From Salinisphaera japonica YTM-1 (GTDB lineage: Bacteria; Pseudomonadota; Gammaproteobacteria; Nevskiales; Salinisphaeraceae): DNA of 57,637 nucleotides. The stretch covers positions 1 through 57,637 of the forward strand of contig NZ_AYKG01000015.1 of NCBI RefSeq assembly GCF_003788585.1, read 5' to 3'. Position numbers and translations under genes: made by a program. Below, piece by piece: positions 26,604 through 34,283 of this stretch (positions are counted from its first letter, which is position 1; each line of letters starts with the position of its first letter). A model generated the notes under the pieces. That model made no database searches. It had not been told where the DNA came from and saw only the letters and a list, made by a program, of their open reading frames with translations.

Positions 26604-27959
26604 ATGCACGTTCATATTCTGGGCATCGGCGGCACGTTCATGGCCGGTGTGGCCATGCTGGCCCGCGCGGCCGGCCATCGCGTGACCGGCTCGGATGCCA
26701 ATGTCTATCCGCCGATGAGCACACAGCTGGCCGAGGCCGGTATCGCGGTCTGCCAGGGTTATGATCCGGCCGATCTTTGCCCGCACCCGGATCAGGTGAT
26801 CATCGGCAACGCCATGAGCCGTGGCAACGCCTGCGTGGAATATGTTCTCGATGCCGGCCTGGCCTATGTCTCGGGCCCGCAATGGCTGGCCGAGAACGTG
26901 CTGGCCGGGCGTCATGTGATCGCCGTGGCCGGCACCCACGGCAAGACCACGACCACGAGCATGATCGCCCACGCGCTGACCCATTCCGGGCGCCGCCCCG
27001 GGTTTCTGATCGGCGGCATCGCCCAGGATCTGGGTGTGTCCGCCGCGCTCGGCGATGCCGACGAAGTCTTCGTTGTCGAGGCCGACGAGTACGACACCGC
27101 GTTTTTCGACAAGCGCTCGAAGTTCGTCCATTACCGGCCGCGCATGCTGGTGTTGAACAATCTCGAGTTCGATCACGCCGATATCTTTGATGATCTGGCC
27201 GCCATTCAGCGCCAGGTTCATCACTTGATTCGTACGGTGCCCGCGGCCGGGCAGCTGGTGGTTAACGGCGCCGAGCCGGCACTGGCCGACGTATTGGCCC
27301 AGGGATGTTGGACACCGGTCACCGAGTTCAACAGCGCCTCCGGCTGGCACAGCCAGCAGGCGAGTGCCGATGGCCAGCACTGGACACTGGTACGCGGGGC
27401 ACAAACGCTTGGCGAGCTTGAGTGGCGACAGCGCGGGGCCCATAACATCGCCAACGCCTGTGCCGCGCTGGCTGCTCTGGATGCGGTAGGCGTGGCGCCC
27501 GGCGAGGGCTTGGCCGCGCTGTCGGTCTTTCGCGGTGTCAAGCGACGCCTGGAGCTGCGAGGGACACCGGGCGGTATCGCGGTGTTTGACGATTTCGCCC
27601 ACCACCCGACGGCCATCGCGGCCACGCTCGACGGGCTGGCCGGTGCCACCGCCGGCCGGCTTGTCGCGGTGTTTGAGCCGCGTTCGAACACCATGCGTGC
27701 CGGGGTACACGCCGCCACCCTGGCGGCCAGCTTTGCCAGTGCTGATCGCGTGTTTGTCTATGCCGACGGGCTGGACTGGTCGCCGGAAACCGTCTTTGCC
27801 GAGCACAAGACGGGCGTGGCCAGTGCCACCGATATCGAAACCCTCATCGACGATATCGCGGCGGTCGTACAGGCCGGGGATACGATCGTGATCATGAGCA
27901 ACGGCGGGTTTGGCGGTATTCACGAGCGCCTCATCGCACGCCTAGAGCAGGCTTTATAG
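26604..27959 (+). CDS. mpl: UDP-N-acetylmuramate:L-Ala-gamma-D-Glu-meso-DAP ligase
   Basis: 451 residues of the Mur ligase family. Mpl recycles the murein tripeptide by joining it to UDP-MurNAc in the cytoplasm. The N-terminus HVHILGIGGTFMAGVAMLARAAGH is the Rossmann-like UDP-binding part. The ATP loop GTHGKTTTTSMIAHAL is near residue 113, followed by VVEADEYDTAFFDKRSKFVHY, typical of Mpl. The C-terminal domain carries DDFAHHPTAI. The ATG at 26604 has AAGGAG upstream. A very long ORF on the opposite strand (25893-27923) is a codon-bias shadow. Confidence 0.94.
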   Translation: MHVHILGIGGTFMAGVAMLARAAGHRVTGSDANVYPPMSTQLAEAGIAVCQGYDPADLCPHPDQVIIGNAMSRGNACVEYVLDAGLAYVSGPQWLAENVLAGRHVIAVAGTHGKTTTTSMIAHALTHSGRRPGFLIGGIAQDLGVSAALGDADEVFVVEADEYDTAFFDKRSKFVHYRPRMLVLNNLEFDHADIFDDLAAIQRQVHHLIRTVPAAGQLVVNGAEPALADVLAQGCWTPVTEFNSASGWHSQQASADGQHWTLVRGAQTLGELEWRQRGAHNIANACAALAALDAVGVAPGEGLAALSVFRGVKRRLELRGTPGGIAVFDDFAHHPTAIAATLDGLAGATAGRLVAVFEPRSNTMRAGVHAATLAASFASADRVFVYADGLDWSPETVFAEHKTGVASATDIETLIDDIAAVVQAGDTIVIMSNGGFGGIHERLIARLEQAL

Positions 27960-27974
27960 ACACAAAAACGGATC

Positions 27975-28210
27975 ATCGCAGATTAGCGGGACGCCACGCC
28001 GCGCAAGCGAATCGTCCGCAAAGAACGCAAATGAGCGCAAATAACGTGCGATGTGGCATCGAAGCGACTCGGGCAGCCCGAACGCGTGCGCGCTGAAAGG
28101 GAGTTATTCCGAAAGACGTCTTTCATGGGCCTTCATCGCCCACTTGATCCGCATGAATAGACCGTAACCGCTATGGCCTGTGGTCTTTATTTGCGTCTAT
28201 TTGCGGACTG
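27975..28210. repeat. Opposed-arm intergenic repeat, variant with GCAAA units
   Basis: Left arm 28017-28046 has CGCAAAGAA, CGCAAATGA and CGCAAATAA units in tandem; right arm 28185-28208 has TTTATTTGCG and TCTATTTGCGG, the complementary orientation. Between them is about 140 bp with no gene. Same architecture as the CGCAGATTA elements, with a variant unit. Confidence 0.55.
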
Positions 28211-28241
28211 TCATTGTCGAATCCCGGCGATCTGCGAACAA

Positions 28242-28272
28242 CCAAAAAAAAGGCCGCTTGCGCGGCCTTGGA
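28242..28272 (-). terminator. Intrinsic terminator of the candidate small RNA
   Basis: On the minus strand AAGGCCGC and GCGGCCTT pair around GCAA and run into eight T. There is no annotated gene upstream on this strand until glrR 550 bp away, which is the first hint of a separate transcript. Confidence 0.88.
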
Positions 28273-28587
28273 TCGCTGATTCAGCGACAGTAAAAGAGCT
28301 GTTTCAACAGCTTTTATATTTCAGATCCGTTGAGCCGAGCCGACGACGCCGAGGCACGAGGGGGGACCGGGAGACGCCGGCACGATCAACGAAACATCTG
28401 GCGATCTCGAAGATCGCTTCTTAATTCGCCTTGATCGGGCCACGTTGCCGAGGCACGAGGGGGGACCGAGGGTTCATGGCCCGACCAGGCGAAACCGGGA
28501 CCGAGCACGCCGTTGCGGCTCGGCCTTGAACGGTGTTGTGTCACGGTCTAAAACGCGATCGCACCCGCGTTTCTGTTGGTGTTGATC
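28242..28587 (-). ncRNA. Candidate sigma-54-driven small RNA with twin C-rich loops
   Basis: Transcript of about 345 nt bounded by a consensus sigma-54 promoter (start near 28587) and a strong terminator, with no convincing ORF. It contains two identical 22-base segments (plus-strand 28348-28369 and 28447-28468) whose RNA form includes GGUCCCCCCUCGUGCCUCGG. The upstream copy is enclosed by long arms (28477-28493 with 28425-28442), the downstream copy by six-base arms (28375-28380 with 28340-28345), so both would be displayed in loops. Other hairpins are CCGAGC..GCTCGG, GCGATCT..AGATCGC and AAAGCTGTT..AACAGCT. C-rich loops of this kind pair with Shine-Dalgarno sequences in known sRNAs. Position after glrR and an upstream TGTC-N10-GACA site suggest control by GlrR. 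Not recognisably GlmY or GlmZ. Confidence 0.65.
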
Positions 28588-28595
28588 TATACCTA

Positions 28596-28612
28596 AGCAA
28601 GCCGCGTGCCAA
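28596..28612 (-). promoter_or_regulatory. Consensus sigma-54 promoter of the candidate small RNA
   Basis: Minus strand TTGGCACGCGGCTTGCT agrees with YTGGCACG-N4-TTGCW at all fixed positions. Predicted start is around 28585-28587. An AT-rich stretch (28611-28660) lies just upstream and could bend. Confidence 0.75.
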
Positions 28613-28726
28613 CTTAAAAACAGTTATTAATCAGTGGCTTGAAAAGCAATCGATCAAACATCGTGGTCACGGATACGCTGAGTGCGGCGTGTGGGCGACG
28701 AAACGTTGCCTGACGGCGACACATCA

Positions 28727-28742
28727 TGGCCGAATTCGGCCA
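28727..28742. promoter_or_regulatory. Perfect 16-bp palindrome upstream of the small RNA promoter
   Basis: TGGCCGAATTCGGCCA lies between the GlrR-type site and the sigma-54 promoter, about 115-130 bp before it. It could be an operator for another regulator; no protein is assigned. Confidence 0.35.
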
Positions 28743-28769
28743 AAGCCTTGATTAGAGGAAGACAGTGAC

Positions 28770-28787
28770 TGTCGTCGATAGGCGACA
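28770..28787. promoter_or_regulatory. GlrR-type enhancer site TGTC-N10-GACA
   Basis: TGTC at 28770-28773 and GACA at 28784-28787 with exactly ten bases between. This is the site described for GlrR (QseF) upstream of glmY and glmZ in enterobacteria. It lies about 185-200 bp before the predicted start of the small RNA, normal for an enhancer, and in the gap directly after glrR. Confidence 0.6.
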
Positions 28788-28824
28788 TATGGGCCGTGTC
28801 GTCGCAGATACTGTCGTTGATCGG

Positions 28825-30207
28825 CTACAGCGAGCCGGCATCCGGCTTGTAGCGGCCGGCGTCCACGCCGTGTTTCGACAACAGTTTGTAGAACTCGGTG
28901 CGGTTGCGCTCGGCCAGACGTGCGGCGCGCGAGACGTTGCCCTGGGTCAAACGCAACAGGTGGATCAGATAATCGCGCACGAACTCGTCACGCGCCTCGG
29001 CCAGTGGGCGTACCAGCGTGGCTTCGGCGTGTGCATCGCCGTATTGTGCCAGCGCCTTGTCCACGGTCTGTCGATTGATCACCGGCCCGCGCGAGAGCGC
29101 GATATTGTGTTCGACCAGGTTGGACAGCTGGCGAATATTGCCGGGCCAGCCATAAGCCACAAGGCGCTCCATGGCGTTGGGTGAATACACCTTGGCCCGG
29201 CTGCCATCGACCGCGCTGAAACGCTCGAGAAAATGCCGTGCCAGCGGGGCGATATCTTCCGGGCGCTGGGCCAGCGGAGGCAGCGCCAGCGTGACGACCG
29301 CCAGGCGGTAGTACAGATCCTGGCGAAAACGGCCCTCGGCGATCGCGGTATCGAGCTGGCGATGGGTGGCCGACAGCACGCGCACGTCGATGGGAACCGT
29401 CTGGCTGGCCCCGACGGGCTGCACCTCGCGTTCTTGCAGCACGCGCAGCAGTTTGACCTGTAACGACAGCGGCATATCGCCGATTTCGTCGAGCAGGATC
29501 GTGCCGCCACGCGCGGTGCGTAGCAGGCCGGGCTTGTCGGTCTTGGCGTCGGTGAATGCGCCTTTTTCATGCCCGAAAAGCTCGGATTCCAGCAGCGACT
29601 CGGCCAGCGCGCCACAGTTGATGGCCACGAACGGCCCGTCGGCTCGCGGGCTGGCCTCGTGAATCACGCGCGCCATGACTTCCTTGCCGGTGCCAGAGTC
29701 GCCGGTGATCAACACGCTGGACTGGGTGGCCGCCACGAGCCGGGCCTCTTCCAGGCGCTCGGCCATGAGCGGCGAGCGGGTGATCAGGCGTTTCTGCCAT
29801 ACCCGTCGCCAGCCGCCGCGCGTGGTGCCGCCCTGGGCCAGCGCCTGATCCACGCGCGCAAGCAGCTCGGTCTTGTCGATGGGTTTGGTCAGAAAATCGA
29901 GTGCGCCGGACTGGGTGGCCGCCACGGCTTCGGGAATCGTGCCGTGCGCGGTGATGAGAATCACCGGTAGATCGGCGTGCTCGGCACACAGGCGTGTCAG
30001 CAGGCCCATGCCGTCGATACCGGCCATGCGCAGATCGGTGATCACGCATTCAACGGGTTGCTCGTTGGCGACGACCAGCGCGGCCTGTGCATTGTCCACG
30101 TCGGTGACCGTATGGCCCACGCTTTCCAGGCGAAGTGTCAGAAGCCGGCGCAGGCTCGGATCATCGTCGACGAGCAGGATATGACCGGTGCGCGGGCTTG
30201 ACGTCAT
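28825..30207 (-). CDS. glrR: Sigma-54-dependent response regulator GlrR (QseF)
   Basis: 460 residues. Receiver domain 1-125 with phospho-acceptor Asp58 in ITDLRM and Lys108. AAA+ domain about 140-370 with Walker A GDSGTGKE (169-176) and Walker B GGTILLDEIGDM. The C-terminal Fis-type helix-turn-helix ends in GNVSRAARLAERNRTEFYKLLSKHGVD, closely like GlrR. Phosphorylated by GlrK, it activates sigma-54 promoters. The sigma-54 contact loop reads GAFTDA (216-221) instead of GAFTGA. Its ATG overlaps the qseG stop (ATGA). rpoN is 11 kb away in this window. Confidence 0.92.
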   Translation of the reverse strand: MTSSPRTGHILLVDDDPSLRRLLTLRLESVGHTVTDVDNAQAALVVANEQPVECVITDLRMAGIDGMGLLTRLCAEHADLPVILITAHGTIPEAVAATQSGALDFLTKPIDKTELLARVDQALAQGGTTRGGWRRVWQKRLITRSPLMAERLEEARLVAATQSSVLITGDSGTGKEVMARVIHEASPRADGPFVAINCGALAESLLESELFGHEKGAFTDAKTDKPGLLRTARGGTILLDEIGDMPLSLQVKLLRVLQEREVQPVGASQTVPIDVRVLSATHRQLDTAIAEGRFRQDLYYRLAVVTLALPPLAQRPEDIAPLARHFLERFSAVDGSRAKVYSPNAMERLVAYGWPGNIRQLSNLVEHNIALSRGPVINRQTVDKALAQYGDAHAEATLVRPLAEARDEFVRDYLIHLLRLTQGNVSRAARLAERNRTEFYKLLSKHGVDAGRYKPDAGSL

Positions 30208-30779
30208 TGTCCGCCCCGGTCGCGTTCGATCTGGCGCTCAATATTCGAAAGCGCGGATATCTTGGCCCGGGCCGCGGCCAATTCCTGCTCGAGGTCGGCG
30301 ATTCGTGCGCGGTCGCGTGCGGGCGCTGGCGTTACGTTGTTATGGCGCGCCGCTTTGCTGCTGATGCGATCCATGTGGCGTGCCTGATCGATCAGAAACC
30401 GACGGCTGATCCGGTCCCAGTCGTTGGGTGTCGTGGCCAGTGCCTTGCGCGCATAGCGCGCGGCTTCGTCGGGGGTATACAGCCGCTGACGCGGCATCCC
30501 CAGCGCGATCGACAGCCGCGCATAGTTGGCCGCCGTGGGATGAGCGCGTACCCCGCGGCGCATCTGATGCACGGCTTTTTGTCTGACTTCGGGATTGGCC
30601 CGATCCAGCATATCGCTGTACTCCAGCAGGCCCACCACCGGTGAAACACGAGGGCTGGCCACGCGATCCGGGGCCGACGAACCGGTCGACGGCCGATGGG
30701 CACAGCCGACAGCCGTCAGCGCGGCGATGAAAGCCACGAGATTAACCAGCGCGATTTGTCGGATGCGGGATATGGACAT
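30204..30779 (-). CDS. qseG: QseG/YfhG-like lipoprotein of the glrKR operon
   Basis: 191 residues. Signal peptide with lipobox AVGC (about residues 23-26), so the protein is probably anchored in the outer membrane. The middle is helical (YSDMLDRANPEVRQKAVHQM..) and the C-terminus is a coiled coil (ARIADLEQELAAARAKISALSNIERQIE). In E. coli the lipoprotein between glrK and glrR (QseG) interacts with the kinase and tunes its activity; I infer the same here from position and layout, as sequence similarity is weak. The ATG at 30779 overlaps the end of glrK by 38 bp. Confidence 0.78.
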   Translation of the reverse strand: MSISRIRQIALVNLVAFIAALTAVGCAHRPSTGSSAPDRVASPRVSPVVGLLEYSDMLDRANPEVRQKAVHQMRRGVRAHPTAANYARLSIALGMPRQRLYTPDEAARYARKALATTPNDWDRISRRFLIDQARHMDRISSKAARHNNVTPAPARDRARIADLEQELAAARAKISALSNIERQIERDRGGQ

Positions 30780-32217
30780 GAAAGACACTTGAATGAACAG
30801 AGTGAGCTGCGACCTCGGCATACCCGCCATGTGCCTCGGCACACTCGCGAACCACGGACAGGCCGATGCCGGTCCCGGTGACATGGGCTCGACCGGCCGC
30901 GGGGCGTTCACCGCGTTCGAACGCCTGGAAGATGCGGCGCCGATCGGCTTCGGGCACGCCGGCGCCTTGGTCGATCACATGGAAATCCAGGCCGTTGTCG
31001 TCGCGACTCAGCGTAATACGAATATCGCTGTTATCGGGCGCGTATTTCAACGCGTTGGTCAACAGATTGTCGACAATCAACTGCATTCGGTCGATATCGA
31101 GTGCGAAAATGATGCTTTCGGCCGGTGTGTGGACGGTCAGGCCGCGTGCCTGCTGGACAAGACGATGCCGCCTGACCTGGGCCTCGATCAAGCCCGAGAC
31201 ATCACACTCGGCGATATCCAGACGAACCTGGGCATCCTGCCAGCTGGCGAAGTTCAACAGGTTATCGATCAGGCTGGTCAGTTCCTGAGTATTGGCATCC
31301 ACCAGGCGGGCAACCTCGGTCTGAGGCGTGCTCAAGTGGCCCAGCGAACCATCCACCAGAAGCGCCGAGCCTTCGCGTATCGAGGCCAGCGGTGTTTTCA
31401 GCTCGTGCGACATATGTCGTAGAAACTGTTGCTTCTGGGCTTCCTGATCGACCAGGCGGGCGCGCATCCAGTCCAGACGCTCACCGATGCGATCGAATTC
31501 GGCCACCGGCGCCCCGATCTCGATCGGCGAACGCATATCGCCTTCGCCCAGGGTGCGGATTGCGGCCACGATTTCGCGCATCGGCCGGGCAATGAGAAAG
31601 CCCAGAAACACAGCCAGGGCGATCACGATCGGCACGAGCGCAAACAGACAGACGAGCATCACATGGCGCGCGGTGGCCGCGGTCGCACGCAGCGCGGTCA
31701 GACGCTCGCGCACGAAACGCCGCCCGTGTGCCGCGAGATTCTCGATGACCGTGCGACTGGTATCCAGATCGGCGATGACCCGGCCGACATCGGCCGGATC
31801 GGCACGCAGATGTGACGTCATGGCCCGGGTGCGCCGGGCCAGCGTGGCCAGGCGACGATCCGGCAGGCCGGTAATATCAAGGTCTGCGAGATCGTTCAGG
31901 GTTGCGGTCACGGCCTCGGCCTGGCCGGCGAAGCGATCGATCAGGGCCGGATCGCCCAGCACGCGATACTGACGCGCGCTGCGTTCCATATCCACGACCA
32001 GCGAAGCCAGGTGACGCGACTGGCGCGTCACGGTCACGCCCTGAATCACCAGGCGCTCGCTTTGTTGATACAGGCTATCGACATAAAACAGCCCCGTGCC
32101 GATCGCCACGATCAAGGGCAGGGCCACGATGGCAAAGGCCGCGAGCACCAGGCCGATGATCGAGCGCGGTCGAAAGTAACCACGACGGTCGCGAGCGATA
32201 TCGGCTGGAGGTTGCAT
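30742..32217 (-). CDS. glrK: Sensor histidine kinase GlrK (QseE)
   Basis: 491 residues, inner-membrane kinase. First membrane segment about 21-45, periplasmic sensor domain of helices about 46-185, second segment about 186-210, HAMP linker (LIARPMREIVAAIRTLGEGDMRSPI). The phospho-acceptor His lies in RHMSHELKTPLASIREG, and the ATPase has DNLLTNALKYAPDN, DQGAGVPEADRRRIFQAFERG and GTGIGLSVV boxes. With QseG and GlrR it makes the three-gene envelope-stress operon known in enterobacteria. A TATGAT box ends six bases before the ATG, so the message may be leaderless. Confidence 0.88.
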   Translation of the reverse strand: MQPPADIARDRRGYFRPRSIIGLVLAAFAIVALPLIVAIGTGLFYVDSLYQQSERLVIQGVTVTRQSRHLASLVVDMERSARQYRVLGDPALIDRFAGQAEAVTATLNDLADLDITGLPDRRLATLARRTRAMTSHLRADPADVGRVIADLDTSRTVIENLAAHGRRFVRERLTALRATAATARHVMLVCLFALVPIVIALAVFLGFLIARPMREIVAAIRTLGEGDMRSPIEIGAPVAEFDRIGERLDWMRARLVDQEAQKQQFLRHMSHELKTPLASIREGSALLVDGSLGHLSTPQTEVARLVDANTQELTSLIDNLLNFASWQDAQVRLDIAECDVSGLIEAQVRRHRLVQQARGLTVHTPAESIIFALDIDRMQLIVDNLLTNALKYAPDNSDIRITLSRDDNGLDFHVIDQGAGVPEADRRRIFQAFERGERPAAGRAHVTGTGIGLSVVRECAEAHGGYAEVAAHSVHSSVFHVHIPHPTNRAG

Positions 32218-32305
32218 GGCCGCATCATAACCGGCACCGGCCCGGATTGCGCCGCAGGCCCCACCCCGTTATTTTGGCCTGCTTTCCCGAACGAGCCGCC
32301 TGCGT

Positions 32306-33688
32306 ATGGCCACCGATACCGAACTGACCGCGGCCTGGCGTGATCTGCCCGAGCGCGACACGCTCGAGGCCTCGATCTGCGACATGCTCGCGCAAGCCAA
32401 ACGCCTGGGGGCGGATGCCGCCGAAGCCAGCCTGAGCGCCTCGCGCGCCCTGTCGGTCTCGGTGCGCGACGGCAGGCGTGAGGCACTGGACTTCGAGGGC
32501 GATCGCACGGCCTCGATCACGGTCTATCGGGCGACGGGCGATGGCCAAAGCAAAGGCCAGGCCAGCGGCTCGGCCTCCACCACGGATCTCTCCAGCGCCG
32601 GCCTGACCCAAGCGCTGGAATCGGCTTTCACGATCGCCCGCTTCACCGAGGCCGATCCCTATGCCGGGCTGGCCGATGCCGATCTCATGGCCGGTGAGCC
32701 GCCGGATATGGGCCTCTACAACCCCTGGCCGATCACAGCGGCCGAGGCAGAGGCGATGGCCGGCGAGATCGAGCAGGCCGCGCTGGGTTACGACGAGCGG
32801 ATCACCCAGACCGAGGGCGCGACCGTGGCCACCCAGGACGCAATCTCGGCCTATGCCAACAGCCACGGTTTCATCGGGATCGAACAGGCCAGCCGGCACG
32901 TGCTGTCGTGCAGCGCGATCGCCCGTGATGCCGATGGCGGCATGCAGCGCGAGATCGCGTTTTCCCAGGCACGCCGGGCACAGGATCTCGAGGCCAGTGC
33001 CGCCATCGGGCGTTTGGCCAGCCAACGCGCCATCGACCGGCTGGGCGCGCGCTCAGCCACCACCGGCAGCTATAGCGTGGTGTTCACGCCGCGCGTGGCA
33101 CGGGGCTTGTGGGGCCATCTGCTGGGGGCGATCTCGGGCGGGCCGCTCTATCGCGACGCCAGTTTTCTCAAGGACGCGATTGATACCCAGATTGCCAATC
33201 CCGCGCTGACAATCACCCAGCACCCGCACCGACGTCATGGCCTGGCCAGTGCCGGCTTCGACGGCGACGGTGTGGCCACGCGTGATCGCACGCTGGTCGC
33301 TGACGGCATTTTGCGCGGCTATGTGCTTTCAGCTTATTCCGCGCGTCGGCTGGGCCTGCCGCCGACCGGCAATGCCGGCGGCGTGTTCAATATCGATATT
33401 GCACCCGGCGCGGACTCTTTTGAGGCACTCGTGGCCAATATGGGCACGGGTCTGGTCGTGACCGAACTCATGGGCCAGGGCGTCAACCTCGTCAACGGTG
33501 ACTACTCGCGTGGAGCCGCCGGCTGGTGGGTCGAAAACGGCCAACTGGCCTATCCAGTTGAAAACGCCACCATCGCCGGCAACCTGGCGGATATGTATCG
33601 CGGTATCACACTGGGTAACGACGTCGATCGCACCGCGGCACTGGCCACCCCCAGCGTACGTATCGAGCGCATGACCGTCGCCGGCTAG
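32306..33688 (+). CDS. pmbA: TldD/PmbA family protein PmbA (TldE)
   Basis: 460 residues. With TldD it forms a heterodimeric peptidase that processes small peptides such as microcins and antitoxins; PmbA is the subunit without the HExxxH zinc site, and none is seen here. Family segments are AKRLGADAAEASLSASRALSVSVRDGRREALDFEGDR at the N-terminus and TGNAGGVFNIDIAPG with TELMGQGVNLVNGDYSRGAAGWWVENGQL near the C-terminus. Divergent from glrK with an 88-bp gap; tldD is not in the window. Confidence 0.92.
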   Translation: MATDTELTAAWRDLPERDTLEASICDMLAQAKRLGADAAEASLSASRALSVSVRDGRREALDFEGDRTASITVYRATGDGQSKGQASGSASTTDLSSAGLTQALESAFTIARFTEADPYAGLADADLMAGEPPDMGLYNPWPITAAEAEAMAGEIEQAALGYDERITQTEGATVATQDAISAYANSHGFIGIEQASRHVLSCSAIARDADGGMQREIAFSQARRAQDLEASAAIGRLASQRAIDRLGARSATTGSYSVVFTPRVARGLWGHLLGAISGGPLYRDASFLKDAIDTQIANPALTITQHPHRRHGLASAGFDGDGVATRDRTLVADGILRGYVLSAYSARRLGLPPTGNAGGVFNIDIAPGADSFEALVANMGTGLVVTELMGQGVNLVNGDYSRGAAGWWVENGQLAYPVENATIAGNLADMYRGITLGNDVDRTAALATPSVRIERMTVAG

Positions 33689-33689
33689 G

Positions 33690-34283
33690 CGTTTTCTGGT
33701 TTTGTGAGACTGATTCTTTGGAAACGATCCACAGATTTCACGGATTGCGCAGATTTGGCGGACGATTGCCACGGCTTCGAATGCTTTGGAGGCGCCATTT
33801 CGTCGTCTCGGCTTCGTTCTTTAAGGCAATCCGCAGATGGGCGCCGATGAACGCAGATAAGCACGAATAAGGCAGTAGAAGACAGGTCAAACGCCAATGC
33901 CCAGGTTTCAAGCGTTGGCCTGAACTTGATGGATAATCAAGAAGCGGATTGTTTTATTTTGATGGATTGCCGGCATCGCCAAGCCCGAGCGAAAGCCGTC
34001 GTGATCGCGGAGGACCACCCAATGCACATCGGCGGCCATCTGCGGATTAAGTTAAGTCAAGGACAGCGCCCCGAAAAGCGATGGCGCCACGCTCTCGAAA
34101 CATCTCGTGATCGACCGCCACAATCTGCGCAATCTGTGAAATCTGCGGATAGTTCTTAAAGAACGAAGCCCCAAAAGACAGCGGCGCGGAAAAACCGGCA
34201 ATGTCTCATGACAAAATCCGCCATCGGCGCTTATCGGCGCGCATCGGCGGATTGTTTTCAGAACTTCGCTCGCGCCAGGCCAA
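33690..34283. repeat. Repeat-filled 600-bp gap between pmbA and mgtE
   Basis: No gene is supported. Four blocks of the 9-bp-period arrays occur. CGCAGATTT-type units lie at 33727-33763. CGCAGATRN units with CGCCGATGA lie at 33828-33870. The complementary AATCTGCGC/AATCTGTGA units lie at 34121-34151, and ATCGGCGCT-type units at 34216-34254. Left blocks face right blocks, so the region looks like one or two complete opposed-arm elements with a divergent centre. Confidence 0.65.

Noticed and set aside
25893-27923. 676-codon ORF on the minus strand
   Set aside because: Antisense to rnd/mpl region genes that are clearly real; long shadow ORFs are expected at this GC content.
28533-28751. 72-codon plus-strand ORF in the small RNA control region
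   Set aside because: No ribosome binding site, no recognisable protein features, and it overlaps the sigma-54 promoter on the other strand.
33097-33112. Sigma-54-like TGGCACGGGGCTTGT
   Set aside because: Inside the pmbA coding region, with GT in place of the invariant GC.
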